From Pseudomonadota bacterium (GTDB taxonomy: Bacteria; Pseudomonadota; Gammaproteobacteria; Burkholderiales; Burkholderiaceae_C), in the NCBI GenBank assembly GCA_020161065.1, contig JAIUPH010000021.1, positions 1 through 38,565 of the forward strand: DNA of 38,565 bases, read 5' to 3'. The first letter of the stretch is position 1; each line of letters starts with the position of its first letter. The notes below the pieces were generated by a model that was not told the origin of the DNA, did not search any database, and was given only the letters and a program-made list of their open reading frames with translations. Below, piece after piece: positions 27,673 to 35,928 of the stretch. The translations under genes were made by a program, and so were the position numbers.

Positions 27673-28373
27673 CAGCGGGCGGTCGCCTTGCGCGCCTGGA
27701 CGAGATACACGGCCGCGTTGTCGTCGATCCAGCCTGCGGGTGTGAGCGCGTCCTCGACGATCATGCGCAGGTGGTACAGGCTGGACAGCAGCCCGGCCAA
27801 AAGAGAACCCAACAACGGAAAGCGGCGCAGCAACTGCGCGGCACCGATGGCGCGAAACTGCGTCGTCCAGGCCAGGGGGCCGACCAGGCCGACGGTTCTT
27901 TCGCAGACGAAGCCGCGGCTTTGCAGTTCGGCTTGCAAGCCGGTGCGCGTCCAGCGGCGGAAGTCGGTGGGGTGCGGGTGATACAGCCAGGTGCCGTGGG
28001 TCGACAGCACCAGCCGGCCGTCGTCGGCCAGCAGGCGATGGGCCTCGCCGAGATAGGCGTCGAGGTCCCAGACATGTTCCAGCACCTGGAACGACAGCAC
28101 CAGCGCGGCGCTGCCGGCGGCCAGCGCCAGCGGCTGCCCGGGCACGATGCGCAGCGGCGCTGGCGCATCGATGTCGCAGGCCAGGTAGTCGTAGCCGGCG
28201 GCTTCGAACAAGGGCCGGTACGGCGCATCGCCCGCTCCCAGATCGACCGCTCTCGGTGCCGTGCGCTGCACCGGCGGCAGGCCGGCGATCAAGCGCCGCA
28301 AGGCGCCGGCCAGCCGGCGCAGCGTGTAGGCATCGTGCTGCCAGAACGGCGGTTGCAGCCGGGGCGCGGTCAC
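27672..28373 (-). CDS. SAM-dependent methyltransferase (class I)
   Basis: 233 aa from a GTG at 28373 overlapping the GT2 stop (GTGA). Motif I is AVDLGAGDAPYRPLFEAAGYDYLACDID; motif II region LVLSFQVLEHVWDLDAYLGEAHRLLADDGRLVLSTHG, as in methyltransferases acting on surface polysaccharide intermediates. The C-terminal half (LLRRFPLLGSLLAGLLSSLYHLRM) is hydrophobic and could contact the membrane, fitting a lipid-linked acceptor. Two adjacent, unrelated methyltransferases suggest two methyl decorations on one glycan (inference). Confidence 0.88.
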   Translation of the reverse strand: MTAPRLQPPFWQHDAYTLRRLAGALRRLIAGLPPVQRTAPRAVDLGAGDAPYRPLFEAAGYDYLACDIDAPAPLRIVPGQPLALAAGSAALVLSFQVLEHVWDLDAYLGEAHRLLADDGRLVLSTHGTWLYHPHPTDFRRWTRTGLQAELQSRGFVCERTVGLVGPLAWTTQFRAIGAAQLLRRFPLLGSLLAGLLSSLYHLRMIVEDALTPAGWIDDNAAVYLVQARKATAR

Positions 28374-29599
28374 GACGGCAGCGGTGCCTCGCCGGCCGCG
28401 GTGCGCGGTGCCAGCCGCAGGTACTCCATCATGAAGGCCGACGTGGCGACCAGGATGCCGGCCATCATCAGGCCGGCGGCGGGAATGGCCACCCGCATCA
28501 GCCGGCCGGGGTCGATGGCGCGGAAATCAGCGCCCGACCACATCCACAAGGTGACGCCCGCCAAGACGGCGCCCAGCAGGAAGATCGCCAGCCCGGTCAG
28601 CAGCGCGGCTTCGAGCGACACCGTGCGCGCCCAGGCCAGGCCCTTGGGCATGCGTGGCAACACGCCGATCTGCACCGCGTGGCTGGACGATGCGCCGGCG
28701 AACAGCAGCATCTGCAGGCCGACGCACGCCATCACCACTGCGTACAGCAGGGTGTGGATGTCGAGCGTGAAGCGGCCCAAGGGCAGCGGCCCCCTGGCCA
28801 GCGGCACGGCGAGGCCGATGCCCAGCAGCAGCAGCGCGAGGCCCGGGGCCATGAACAGCCACGCCGGCGCATGCACCAGCAAAAAGCGAAGATGGCGCCA
28901 GCCGTCGCGCCAGCTGCGCAGGTGCGGCGGCCGATCGCGGCCGTCGGGCGAAAGCGTGGTCGGCACTTCGGCGATGCGCAGCCCGCCCAGCGTGGCCTTG
29001 ACCACCATTTCGCTGGCGAATTCCATCCCGGTGGATTGCAGCTCCAGCGCCAGCATGGCCTGGCGGTCGAAGCCGCGCAGCCCGCAATGGAAGTCGCGCA
29101 CGGGGCTGCGAAAGAACAGCCTTCCGACGAAGCTGAGCACCGGGTTGCCGAGGTATCGGTGCAGGGCCGGCATGGCGCCGGGCTTGATGCCGCCGGCGAA
29201 GCGGTTGCCCATCACCAGCTGATGGCCGTGGCGCAGTGCGTCGACGAAGCCCTGCAACTGCGAAAAGTCGTAGCTGTCGTCGGAGTCGCCCATGATCACG
29301 TAGCGGCCGCGGGCGGACTCGATGCCGGCCCACAGCGCGGCGCCGTAGCCGCGCTGGCCGACCTGTATGACCCGCGCGCCTTCGGCGCTGGCCAGCGCCT
29401 GCGAACCATCGGTCGACCCGTTGTCCGCAATCAGCACTTCGCCGTCGGTGCCGGTCTGACTCAGGAACGCGCGCGCCTTGCGGATGCAGGACGCCAGCGT
29501 CAGCGCCTCGTTCAGGCAGGGCATCAGGATGGTCACTTCGACCATCGGGTCGGTCGTGCCCCGACTACGGGTCACGAGGGGTTCAGCAACAGTTTCCAT
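28370..29599 (-). CDS. Membrane-bound family 2 glycosyltransferase, polyprenyl-phosphate sugar synthase type (GtrB-like)
   Basis: 409 aa. The N-terminal GT-A domain has MVEVTILMPCLNEALTLASC, LIADNGSTDGSQ and the acidic nucleotide/metal site VIMGDSDDSYDF, followed by the well-conserved LVMGNRFAGGIKPGAMPALHRYLGNP and VRDFHCGLRGF. After residue 260 come several hydrophobic segments. This is the family related to dolichol/undecaprenyl-phosphate glucose or mannose synthases, which load a sugar onto a lipid phosphate. The ATG at 29599 overlaps the preceding GT-C gene by 28 bp; an in-frame ATG at 29545 would remove the overlap and starts just before the GT-A fold. Confidence 0.92.
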   Translation of the reverse strand: METVAEPLVTRSRGTTDPMVEVTILMPCLNEALTLASCIRKARAFLSQTGTDGEVLIADNGSTDGSQALASAEGARVIQVGQRGYGAALWAGIESARGRYVIMGDSDDSYDFSQLQGFVDALRHGHQLVMGNRFAGGIKPGAMPALHRYLGNPVLSFVGRLFFRSPVRDFHCGLRGFDRQAMLALELQSTGMEFASEMVVKATLGGLRIAEVPTTLSPDGRDRPPHLRSWRDGWRHLRFLLVHAPAWLFMAPGLALLLLGIGLAVPLARGPLPLGRFTLDIHTLLYAVVMACVGLQMLLFAGASSSHAVQIGVLPRMPKGLAWARTVSLEAALLTGLAIFLLGAVLAGVTLWMWSGADFRAIDPGRLMRVAIPAAGLMMAGILVATSAFMMEYLRLAPRTAAGEAPLPS

Positions 29600-31527
29600 G
29601 CTGCACAGGGATCGTGCATGCGGCCCGAGATGACATCATCGACCGAGCCGAGACGAACGGTCTCCATCGAGCGGTGATGCGATACGACGACGTTGTCGGC
29701 AGCATCGATGGTGACACGGATATCGGTGTTCGCGTAGCGGCGCTGCCATTCGTTCAAGCCGGCGTCGCTGACCAACGGTGCCGGTGCATAGGCTTGCGGA
29801 CAGCGGGCTTCGACGACGGCGAAGACGCGGTCGGCCCGGAGGCGGGCGGCGGCGTAAGTCGGATCGTCGTGCGGCTGCGCAACGGCGTTGCAGCTCAGCA
29901 GCGTCCTCCAGATGAGCGATTGCTGGAAGATGGCAATGCGCTCGCAATCCGACCAGTCCACGCGAAGGCCCAGGCCGTAGGTGATGCGGTCGGAACGGCG
30001 GGCCAGCAGCGCAGGTCGTGCCGGCGGCTGGTCGTTGTCGGCCAGGAACAGGAACCGCACCCGCCCCTGCCAGGCCTTGACCTTTGCGTCGAAGGCATCG
30101 CGCAAGGGGCCCGACGGTGGGATGCTCATCTGGCCGACGGCATTGATCATGGCGCCATCGGGATGCAGGAAAGCGGCGACGGCCGCATTCGTCTGCAGGC
30201 CCAGACTCAGATGCAGGGCGGGTTGCTCGCGCAGGCGCTCCGGCACGCGGATGTCGAGATAAGGGCCGCTGGTCCAGGGCGTCGGTGAGAACCGGTGTTC
30301 GTACTGCAGCCCATAGTTCAACAATTGCAGGCCGAGCAGCAGCAAGACCGCACTCCGCGCCCAGCGCTGCGGCAGCAGCGTCTGCAAGCCCCGCACCAGC
30401 AAGACGCCGGCAACGGCCAGCAATGGCAGGGCGTAACGAGCGTTGCCGCTCAGCTTCATCCACAGCACAAACGCGACGGCGGCAAACACCACCAGATAGC
30501 GGGTCGCATGGGTGCCGCTTTCAAGCCTCAGCGGCTGACGTCTCAGCGCCCGGGCGAATGCCCAAACCGCGCCGGCAACCACCACCACGCTGAGGGCCAG
30601 TGGGCGCAGATCCGGTGCGAAGGCCTCCGTGGTTGCGAAACGCCGCGTCTGCGCGAACAGCAGCGGGCGCAATACCCATTGCCGCCAGTCTTCGGGCAGG
30701 AAACGGCGGTCGACGACCGCCTGCGTCCAGGCGAAGGGCGACTGGAAGACCTCGTTGTAGAGCGGAAACAGCGGGTTGTGGAACCGCATCCACAACCAGT
30801 AGGCCCACGGACCCCAGAAGACGAGCAGCGCCAGGAAAGCCACCGACACGAAGCCCAAGACCTGCCGCCATGCCATCTCGCGGGCGAGCCATCGCATCAC
30901 CAGTACCGCGCCAATCGCCAGTGCGAAAAGCGCCGTGGTCGGCTTGATCGCCACGGAGAGGCCGAGGCCCGCGGCCGACGCCAGCAAGTGACTTGTCCGC
31001 GGCTTGGGTGCCAGCGCGGCTGCCAGCGCCAGCAGCACCAACAGGTGGCCCAACGGGTCGACGGACGACGTCCCGACCGTCAGCAGATAGACCGGCGACG
31101 CCCACGCCATCGCGACCGCGAGCCAGCGCCACAGCCTAGTCTGCGAGTCGGTGCCCCAGATCGATTGCACGATGGACACCAGCGGCAGGACCGACAGCGC
31201 ATGCACGATGGTCAGCACGGTGCCAACGGCCCAAGCGGGCAGTCCCGCTTGCGTCAGCAGATAGAACGGGACGTAGCCGATCGGGTTTTGATAGCTCTGT
31301 GGCCCCGCGGCCAGCAGATCGGTGGCAAAGCGGCCACTCAGCAAAGAAAACGGCAGGTAGACGTGATGATTGAACACATCCCAGCTCTGGTCGCTGCCCA
31401 CCGCCATCACCCAGATCCAGGTGAGAGCGATGAAGACCAGGGCCATCGCAGCGTGGTCCGAGTGCTCTTTCAAGGTCACCCGATGGCTGTGCACGGCCGC
31501 GCTCGAGGGAGTGAAGGAAACCGTCAT
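29572..31527 (-). CDS. GT-C fold polytopic membrane glycosyltransferase (GtrC/ArnT-like)
   Basis: 651 aa from the ATG at 31527. A more distal start at 31581 would lie inside the pilA terminator hairpin and is rejected. About ten membrane segments occupy residues 25-430. The first periplasmic loop has SDQSWDVFNHHVYLPFSLLSGRF with acidic and His residues in the position of GT-C active sites. A soluble C-terminal domain (about 450-651) with four Cys follows, presumably periplasmic. GT-C enzymes use polyprenyl-phosphate sugars and add them to proteins or glycans outside the cytoplasm. First gene of the operon, 84 bp from pilA. Less GC-rich than the window average. Confidence 0.85.
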   Translation of the reverse strand: MTVSFTPSSAAVHSHRVTLKEHSDHAAMALVFIALTWIWVMAVGSDQSWDVFNHHVYLPFSLLSGRFATDLLAAGPQSYQNPIGYVPFYLLTQAGLPAWAVGTVLTIVHALSVLPLVSIVQSIWGTDSQTRLWRWLAVAMAWASPVYLLTVGTSSVDPLGHLLVLLALAAALAPKPRTSHLLASAAGLGLSVAIKPTTALFALAIGAVLVMRWLAREMAWRQVLGFVSVAFLALLVFWGPWAYWLWMRFHNPLFPLYNEVFQSPFAWTQAVVDRRFLPEDWRQWVLRPLLFAQTRRFATTEAFAPDLRPLALSVVVVAGAVWAFARALRRQPLRLESGTHATRYLVVFAAVAFVLWMKLSGNARYALPLLAVAGVLLVRGLQTLLPQRWARSAVLLLLGLQLLNYGLQYEHRFSPTPWTSGPYLDIRVPERLREQPALHLSLGLQTNAAVAAFLHPDGAMINAVGQMSIPPSGPLRDAFDAKVKAWQGRVRFLFLADNDQPPARPALLARRSDRITYGLGLRVDWSDCERIAIFQQSLIWRTLLSCNAVAQPHDDPTYAAARLRADRVFAVVEARCPQAYAPAPLVSDAGLNEWQRRYANTDIRVTIDAADNVVVSHHRSMETVRLGSVDDVISGRMHDPCAAWKLLLNPS

Positions 31528-31561
31528 GCTGCCGGTTTTCGAGAAAGCGCAAGGCCCAAAG

Positions 31562-31586
31562 AAAAAGTGCCACAAGGGCACTTTTT
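31562..31586 (-). terminator. Rho-independent terminator of pilA
   Basis: Inverted repeat with 10-bp arms (AAAAAGTGCC / GGCACTTTTT) and a 5-nt loop, 25 bp past the pilA stop; on the minus strand the right arm ends in a T-run. Being partly symmetrical it may also work on the other strand. It separates abundant pilA mRNA from the glycosylation operon, which would be transcribed by read-through or its own promoter. Confidence 0.88.
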
Positions 31587-31610
31587 CGAAGGGGTATCAG
31601 GAACTGCAGC

Positions 31611-32081
31611 TTACTTGCACGAACCCGGCAGGTACTTGTTGGGCATCGGGTTGGTGGTACCGGGACCGCACTTGAACGTGCCGACCTGCGTGCCGTTGAA
31701 GCTGTAGGTCAGCGCCGTGCCCGTGGCAGTGCTCGGGGTCAGCTTGATGGTCTTGCCGGCGGCGTCGCCCAGATCCGTGGCCGTCGACGAAGAGGTGACG
31801 GTGATCACGCCATTGGTATCGGTATTGATCGCCGACACGTACTTGGTCGTCGTGGAATTCTCGCCGCAGCCCCAACCATCGGCCACCATCGCAGCCGTGC
31901 CGGTCTGGTACACCTCGGCCACCGTCGTCCGGCACTGCGAGGCCGCCAGAATAACTTCCGAAACCTTGGCCTTGATCGTGTAGTCGCGGTAGGCCGGCAA
32001 CGCTACGGCAGCCAGAATGCCGATGATCGCCACGACGATCATCAGTTCGATCAGGGTGAAACCTTGTTGGACACGCTTCAT
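31611..32081 (-). CDS. pilA: Type IV major pilin
   Basis: 156 aa. It is a class III-type prepilin with a short leader MKRVQQG and cleavage before Phe8, then the hydrophobic polymerisation helix [28 protein letters not shown] with the essential Glu at mature position 5. The globular head is Thr/Ser/Gly-rich and has four Cys; the last two (FKCGPG and GSCK at the very end) would form the C-terminal D-loop. The many Ser/Thr residues are possible O-glycosylation sites. AGGAG lies 7 nt before the ATG, and a sigma-54 promoter is about 50 bp upstream. It stands as a single-gene unit closed by a terminator and is followed by the glycosylation operon. Confidence 0.96.
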   Translation of the reverse strand: MKRVQQGFTLIELMIVVAIIGILAAVALPAYRDYTIKAKVSEVILAASQCRTTVAEVYQTGTAAMVADGWGCGENSTTTKYVSAINTDTNGVITVTSSSTATDLGDAAGKTIKLTPSTATGTALTYSFNGTQVGTFKCGPGTTNPMPNKYLPGSCK

Positions 32082-32128
32082 GAAGAGACTCCTAGGGATT
32101 GAGAGGGGCTGCAGACGTCCCCCATGAA

Positions 32129-32145
32129 TGCAGGGGCCGTGCCAG
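32129..32145 (-). promoter_or_regulatory. Sigma-54 (RpoN) promoter of pilA
   Basis: On the minus strand the sequence CTGGCACGGCCCCTGCA fits the -24/-12 consensus YTGGCACGRNNNTTGCW at every fixed position but one. The conserved GG and GC are 10 bp apart. It would start transcription around 32118, leaving a leader of about 37 nt before the pilA ATG. Type IV pilin genes are classically RpoN-dependent with the activator PilR. Confidence 0.88.
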
Positions 32146-32269
32146 GGCCGAGTCGCCATGTTTTCGTGACCGATTCACGCCGAGTGACGCTTCCTGTCGC
32201 CGAAACGTGTTGTTACGCGGCGCTGGAGCGCCCAAGCTGACGGAAATTGTCAGCCGCGCCCAGGCGCCG

Positions 32270-33055
32270 TCACAGCGTGAACACGTGGCCGGCGTCCAGC
32301 GCCTGCACGCGGTGGGTGCTGGCTTGGGCGGCGATCTCGGCCATTACGGCGTCCACTTCACCCGGCTTGATGTGGGTGATGAAGACGTCGGTCGGTTGGC
32401 GCAGCGCAGCAATCTCGGTGCGCAGCCGTTTCGGGCACAGGTGCTGGCTGATCTCGGCCAGCGCGTGCTCATCGTCGCGGAAGGCCGTCTCGATGACCAG
32501 CGCGTTCACTTTCGCAGCGGCCAGTCGCGCCCACAGCGCGGGGTTGGGGCCGGTGTCGCCGGTGAAGACCCAGGCGCCGGCGTCGGGCCTGGCCGCGGGG
32601 CTGACGGCAAAGCCGACGGCGGGCACGGTGTGCGACGCGGGCAGCACCTCGACGCGGGCGGCGCCGGCGCTGATGACGTCGCCGGTCTCGAAGGGCACCA
32701 GGCTGAGCACCGGCGCCGCGGGGTCGGGCAGGCGCGTGAAGTCGGGCCAGATCACGCCGTTGAAGACGTGGGTGCGCAGCGCCGCCAGCGTGGGCGCCAG
32801 CGCGTGCACCTGGATGGCCGGCCGGGCGCGCGCGCGCCGGGCGCGCGTCACGCTGTCGGCCAGCAAGCCGATGGCCAGCACATGGTCCAGGTGCGAATGG
32901 GTGACGAAGATGTGATCGACCTGCGCCATCTCGTCGAGCGTCAGGTCGCCGACGCCGGTGCCGGCGTCGATCAGCACGTCGTGGTCGACGAGGAATGAGG
33001 TCGTGCGGCTGCCGGCCGCGATGGAGCCGGAACAGCCGAGAACACGGATGCGCAT
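32270..33055 (-). CDS. Metallo-beta-lactamase fold hydrolase, 3',5'-cyclic-nucleotide phosphodiesterase (class II) type
   Basis: 261 aa from the ATG at 33055; the extra 47 residues upstream in frame are unconserved. It opens MRIRVLGCSGSIAAGSRTTS and has FLVDHDVLIDAGTGVGDL followed by the dinuclear zinc motif THSHLDHVL, later SHTVPAVGFAV, FTGDTGPNPAL and ITHIKPGE with further metal ligands. The pattern corresponds to class II cyclic-nucleotide phosphodiesterases, which hydrolyse cAMP and/or cGMP. A generic MBL hydrolase is the alternative. It lies 273 bp after the FHA gene and in the same direction, making it a possible member of the kinase-phosphatase-FHA signalling group. No signal peptide. 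Confidence 0.82.
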   Translation of the reverse strand: MRIRVLGCSGSIAAGSRTTSFLVDHDVLIDAGTGVGDLTLDEMAQVDHIFVTHSHLDHVLAIGLLADSVTRARRARARPAIQVHALAPTLAALRTHVFNGVIWPDFTRLPDPAAPVLSLVPFETGDVISAGAARVEVLPASHTVPAVGFAVSPAARPDAGAWVFTGDTGPNPALWARLAAAKVNALVIETAFRDDEHALAEISQHLCPKRLRTEIAALRQPTDVFITHIKPGEVDAVMAEIAAQASTHRVQALDAGHVFTL

Positions 33056-33255
33056 GTCGCAGAAGTCGGTGGGTCCCGGCCGTCTGCTGCGACCGTGTTT
33101 GGGTTCGATGGAAGCGCTCCCCGGGCGCGCCGCCCGCCATCGATGCAACGACGCGGGAAGAATGCGGATGCTGAAGCGGCCCCTGCGCCGGTGCAAGCCT
33201 CCGATGCCGCAATCTTCATCAAGGCGTGGGGTGCCGTGTCAGGCCGACGACACTG

Positions 33256-33308
33256 CCGTGACGGGCTTCACGGGCGCAAGATCGCCACCGGCGGCGCGGC
33301 CGCGCCGC
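33256..33308. other. GC-rich inverted repeats in the gap between the FHA and phosphodiesterase genes
   Basis: The 273-bp gap at 33056-33328 holds no convincing gene. I see a 6-bp stem with a 6-nt loop (CCGTGA at 33256 / TCACGG at 33268) and an 18-bp perfect palindrome GCGGCGCGGCCGCGCCGC at 33291-33308, which lies 20 bp past the FHA stop. Either could terminate transcription, but neither has a T-run, and palindromes of G and C are easy to get by chance here. Confidence 0.3.
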
Positions 33309-33328
33309 GCCGGCAACCGCCGCGCGGT

Positions 33329-33991
33329 TCAGCGGTGGATGAACTGCATCTGCGTGCCGGCGAGCTCGATCACGTCGCCGTTGCGCAGGGGCACCGAGTC
33401 GCCCACCAGCGGAACGCCGTTGACGCTGGGCCGGGTGCCGCCTTCGACGTGGGCGAAAGCGTAGCCGTTGGGGCGCTTGGTGATCGATGCCACTTGCACG
33501 CCGGGCTTGCCGACGGTGGTGACCACCTTGGTCAAAGCCACTTCGCGGCCGGCGGCGGCGCCGTTGAGCACCTTGATCACGGCCGGCTGCGAGGGCATGC
33601 CGCTGGCCGGGCTGCTCATCGCCGGCGCGGGGCCGGCGGGCGCGGAGAAGGCCGGCGGCGCCGTGCCGGGCCGCATGATCATGGTCTTTTCGTAGTCGGC
33701 ACCCTCGTCGACGAGGTACTTGATCTTGTACTTGCCGATCTCGACCGTGTCGTTGTGGGTCAGCAACTGCTTCTTGATGGCCTTGCCGTTGATGTAGGTG
33801 CCGTTGGTGCTGTTGAGGTCTTCGATGAAGACGTCGGCACCCACCATCTGCAACACGGCATGCTCGCCGCTGACGGCCAGGTTGTCGATGACGATGTCGT
33901 TGTAGGGGCGCCGACCAAGGGTGGTCTTGTCCTTGGTGATTTGCACCTCCTTGATGACCACCCCGTCCAGAGATACGACCAGCTTGCCCAT
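33329..33991 (-). CDS. FHA-domain protein with two FHA modules
   Basis: 220 aa. The N-terminal FHA domain (about residues 1-95) has the phosphothreonine-binding residues in place: KTTLGRRPYNDIVIDNLAVSGEHAVL and LNSTNGTYINGKAI. A Pro/Ala linker (about 105-140) follows a short KTMIMRPGT segment that contains a candidate phospho-Thr. The C-terminal part (about 140-220: ALTKVVTTVGKPGVQVASITKRPNGYAF, SVNGVPL, LRNGDVIELAGTQMQFI) is a second, diverged FHA domain lacking the classic GR and SxxH residues. It lies downstream of a kinase and a PP2C phosphatase in one run, so it is the likely reader of their phospho-Thr marks. Confidence 0.92.
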   Translation of the reverse strand: MGKLVVSLDGVVIKEVQITKDKTTLGRRPYNDIVIDNLAVSGEHAVLQMVGADVFIEDLNSTNGTYINGKAIKKQLLTHNDTVEIGKYKIKYLVDEGADYEKTMIMRPGTAPPAFSAPAGPAPAMSSPASGMPSQPAVIKVLNGAAAGREVALTKVVTTVGKPGVQVASITKRPNGYAFAHVEGGTRPSVNGVPLVGDSVPLRNGDVIELAGTQMQFIHR

Positions 33992-34075
33992 GCATGACCC
34001 CGTTGTCGTCCACTGCCGGCTGCAGCGGACTGGGCGCTCTGCGGCGCCGATCAAGACCTGTGTGTCGACCCGCCG

Positions 34076-34909
34076 TCAGCGCCGAAAAGGCCACCAGAAG
34101 CGGCTGGTCGTGCTCGCACCGCCGGAGGCGCGCACCAGGACCACCGAGATATTATCCTTTCCGCCTGCGTCATTGGCGGCGTCGATCAGCGCCTGGCAGG
34201 CGGCCGCCAATGAGTCGTGCGCCAACAACAACTGGCCGATGCTGGCATCGTCGAGCATGTCGGACAAGCCGTCGGAGCACATCAGGTAAGTGTCGCCGGG
34301 CTGCACGTCGTGCTGGTGGGTTTCCAGCAGCACCGTGTCTTCCACGCCCACCGCGCGCGTCACGAGGTTCTTGTTGGCCGAGAAGGCGGCCTGCTCGGGC
34401 GTGATCAGGCCGGCGTCGATCTGCTCTTGCAGCAGCGAATGGTCGCGCGTGATCTGCTGCAGCCGGCCGCCGCGCAGCCGGTAGGCGCGCGAGTCGCCCA
34501 CGTGTCCCACCAGCAGCCGGTTCTCGCGGAACAGCGCCACCACCAGCGTGGTGCCCATGCCGGCGTATTGGGGGTTGGAGTTGGCGGCGTTGAAGATCGC
34601 GCGGTTGGCGTTGTCCACGCAGATGTCCATGGCGCGCCGCACCTCGCCGTCGCTGGCGTGCGAATGCGCTTCGCGCAGCCAGCGGCCGAGTTCGTTGCGG
34701 ATGAACGAGGTGGCCATGTTGCTGGCCACCTCCCCGGCGTTGTAGCCGCCCATGCCGTCGGCCAGGACGGCCAGTGCAACGTCGTTGTCGAGGGCGACCG
34801 AGTCCTCGTTGTTGCTGCGTGCCCGGCCAGGGTCCACGGCGGCGGAGAGCTCGATCGTCAGAGGCACGGGCAGGCGCTGCGGCAAGGGCGGAGTGGGCGG
34901 ATTGTGCAT
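34076..34909 (-). CDS. PP2C-type Ser/Thr protein phosphatase
   Basis: 277 aa. All PPM-family metal motifs are visible: RSNNEDSVALDNDVALAVLADGMGGYNAGEVAS, GMGTTLVVALF, GHVGDSRAYRLRGG, TYLMCSDGLSDML and GKDNISVVLV. No membrane segment; a short Pro-rich N-terminus (HNPPTPPLPQRLPVP). It should reverse phosphorylation by the kinase encoded 33 bp upstream, as in other bacterial kinase/phosphatase pairs. The last residues are STTSRFWWPFRR. An FHA gene follows 84 bp downstream. Confidence 0.95.
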   Translation of the reverse strand: MHNPPTPPLPQRLPVPLTIELSAAVDPGRARSNNEDSVALDNDVALAVLADGMGGYNAGEVASNMATSFIRNELGRWLREAHSHASDGEVRRAMDICVDNANRAIFNAANSNPQYAGMGTTLVVALFRENRLLVGHVGDSRAYRLRGGRLQQITRDHSLLQEQIDAGLITPEQAAFSANKNLVTRAVGVEDTVLLETHQHDVQPGDTYLMCSDGLSDMLDDASIGQLLLAHDSLAAACQALIDAANDAGGKDNISVVLVRASGGASTTSRFWWPFRR

Positions 34910-34942
34910 CGGATCGCCTGCGGCGCCGCGGGGCTGCGGACC

Positions 34943-35815
34943 TCAGCCGCGTGATTTCGGACCGCCGCCGGCGCTGCGCGACAGGCTCAGCAAGCGCTCG
35001 GCGACCGCGGCCGCGTCGGCCGGGCGCTGGGCCGGGCGCCGCTCGAGCAACTCGGCCACCAGCGCCGACACGGCGGGCGGCACCTGCGGCAGCAGCGACT
35101 GCAGCGTGGGCGCCGTGCGGTTGGCCACCTGCGACAGCAAGGCGCCCAGCGAGCGGGCCTCGAACGGCAGCCGGCCGCTGATCAGCTCGAACAGCGTCAC
35201 GCCCAGCGAATACAGGTCGGTGTAGGGCCCGATCACGCCCTCGGCCAACTGCTCGGGCGCCATGTAGCCGGGCGTGCCGGCCACCACGCCGGTGCGGCTG
35301 CGGAAGGCGTCGCCCAGCCGGGCCAGGCCGAAGTCGGCCACCTTGACGGTGTCGCTCGGCCAGTGCACCAGCACGTTGCCGGGCTTGATGTCGCGATGGA
35401 TGACGTGGATCGCGTGCGCCGCCGCCAGCGCGCCGGCCACCCGCGAGCCGGTGCGCAGCAGCAGCGGTAGCGGCAGCCGATTGGCGGCGGGCACGTGGCG
35501 GCGCAGGTCGTGGCCGGGCACGAACTCCATCACGAGGTAGGCGTACTCGCCCTGGCTGCCGCGATCGAGCACGCGCACCACGTCAGGGTGCTGCAAGCGC
35601 TGGCCCAGGCTGGCCTCGCGCACGAAGGCGGCGGCCGCCAGGCCCTGGTCGTCCTCGCGCAGCAGAAAGGCCTTCAGCGCGACGATGCTGCCGTCGGGCG
35701 CCGCGGCTTCGAAGACTTCGCCGAGCCCGCCCTTGCCCAGGCTGCGCAGCAGCCGGTAGCCGGCGAGGTCCCGCATGCCCGCCACGCTGTTGGCAGGGGC
35801 TGCGGTTCGATTCAT
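34943..35815 (-). CDS. Hanks-type Ser/Thr protein kinase, cytoplasmic
   Basis: 290 aa, consisting of little more than the kinase domain. The P-loop is LGKGGLGEVFEA, the catalytic Lys is in IVALKAFLL, the catalytic loop is VIHRDIKPGNVLVHW, the metal site is VADFGLARLG, the activation segment has GTPGYMAPEQ, and the DLYSLGVTLFELISGRLPF block follows. All catalytic residues are intact. Unlike PknB-type kinases it has no transmembrane helix or extracellular sensor. The Cys-free, Arg-rich C-terminus (RRPAQRPADAAAVAERLLSL) ends without extra domain. It heads the kinase-phosphatase-FHA run. Confidence 0.95.
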   Translation of the reverse strand: MNRTAAPANSVAGMRDLAGYRLLRSLGKGGLGEVFEAAAPDGSIVALKAFLLREDDQGLAAAAFVREASLGQRLQHPDVVRVLDRGSQGEYAYLVMEFVPGHDLRRHVPAANRLPLPLLLRTGSRVAGALAAAHAIHVIHRDIKPGNVLVHWPSDTVKVADFGLARLGDAFRSRTGVVAGTPGYMAPEQLAEGVIGPYTDLYSLGVTLFELISGRLPFEARSLGALLSQVANRTAPTLQSLLPQVPPAVSALVAELLERRPAQRPADAAAVAERLLSLSRSAGGGPKSRG

Positions 35816-35928
35816 TGCGCGCGCGGGCCCATGTCGTCACCACGGTAACACAGGGGCACTCGGGCCCTGCGCAAAGACACCCGAGCGTCGCGGGTGACCG
35901 ATCTCGCTCGGCCGCCCGCTCGGGTGGA

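Noticed and set aside
31528-31581. Longer N-terminus (start at 31581) for the GT-C protein
   Set aside because: It would place the first codons inside the pilA terminator hairpin and adds a sequence unlike the family; ATG at 31527 fits better.
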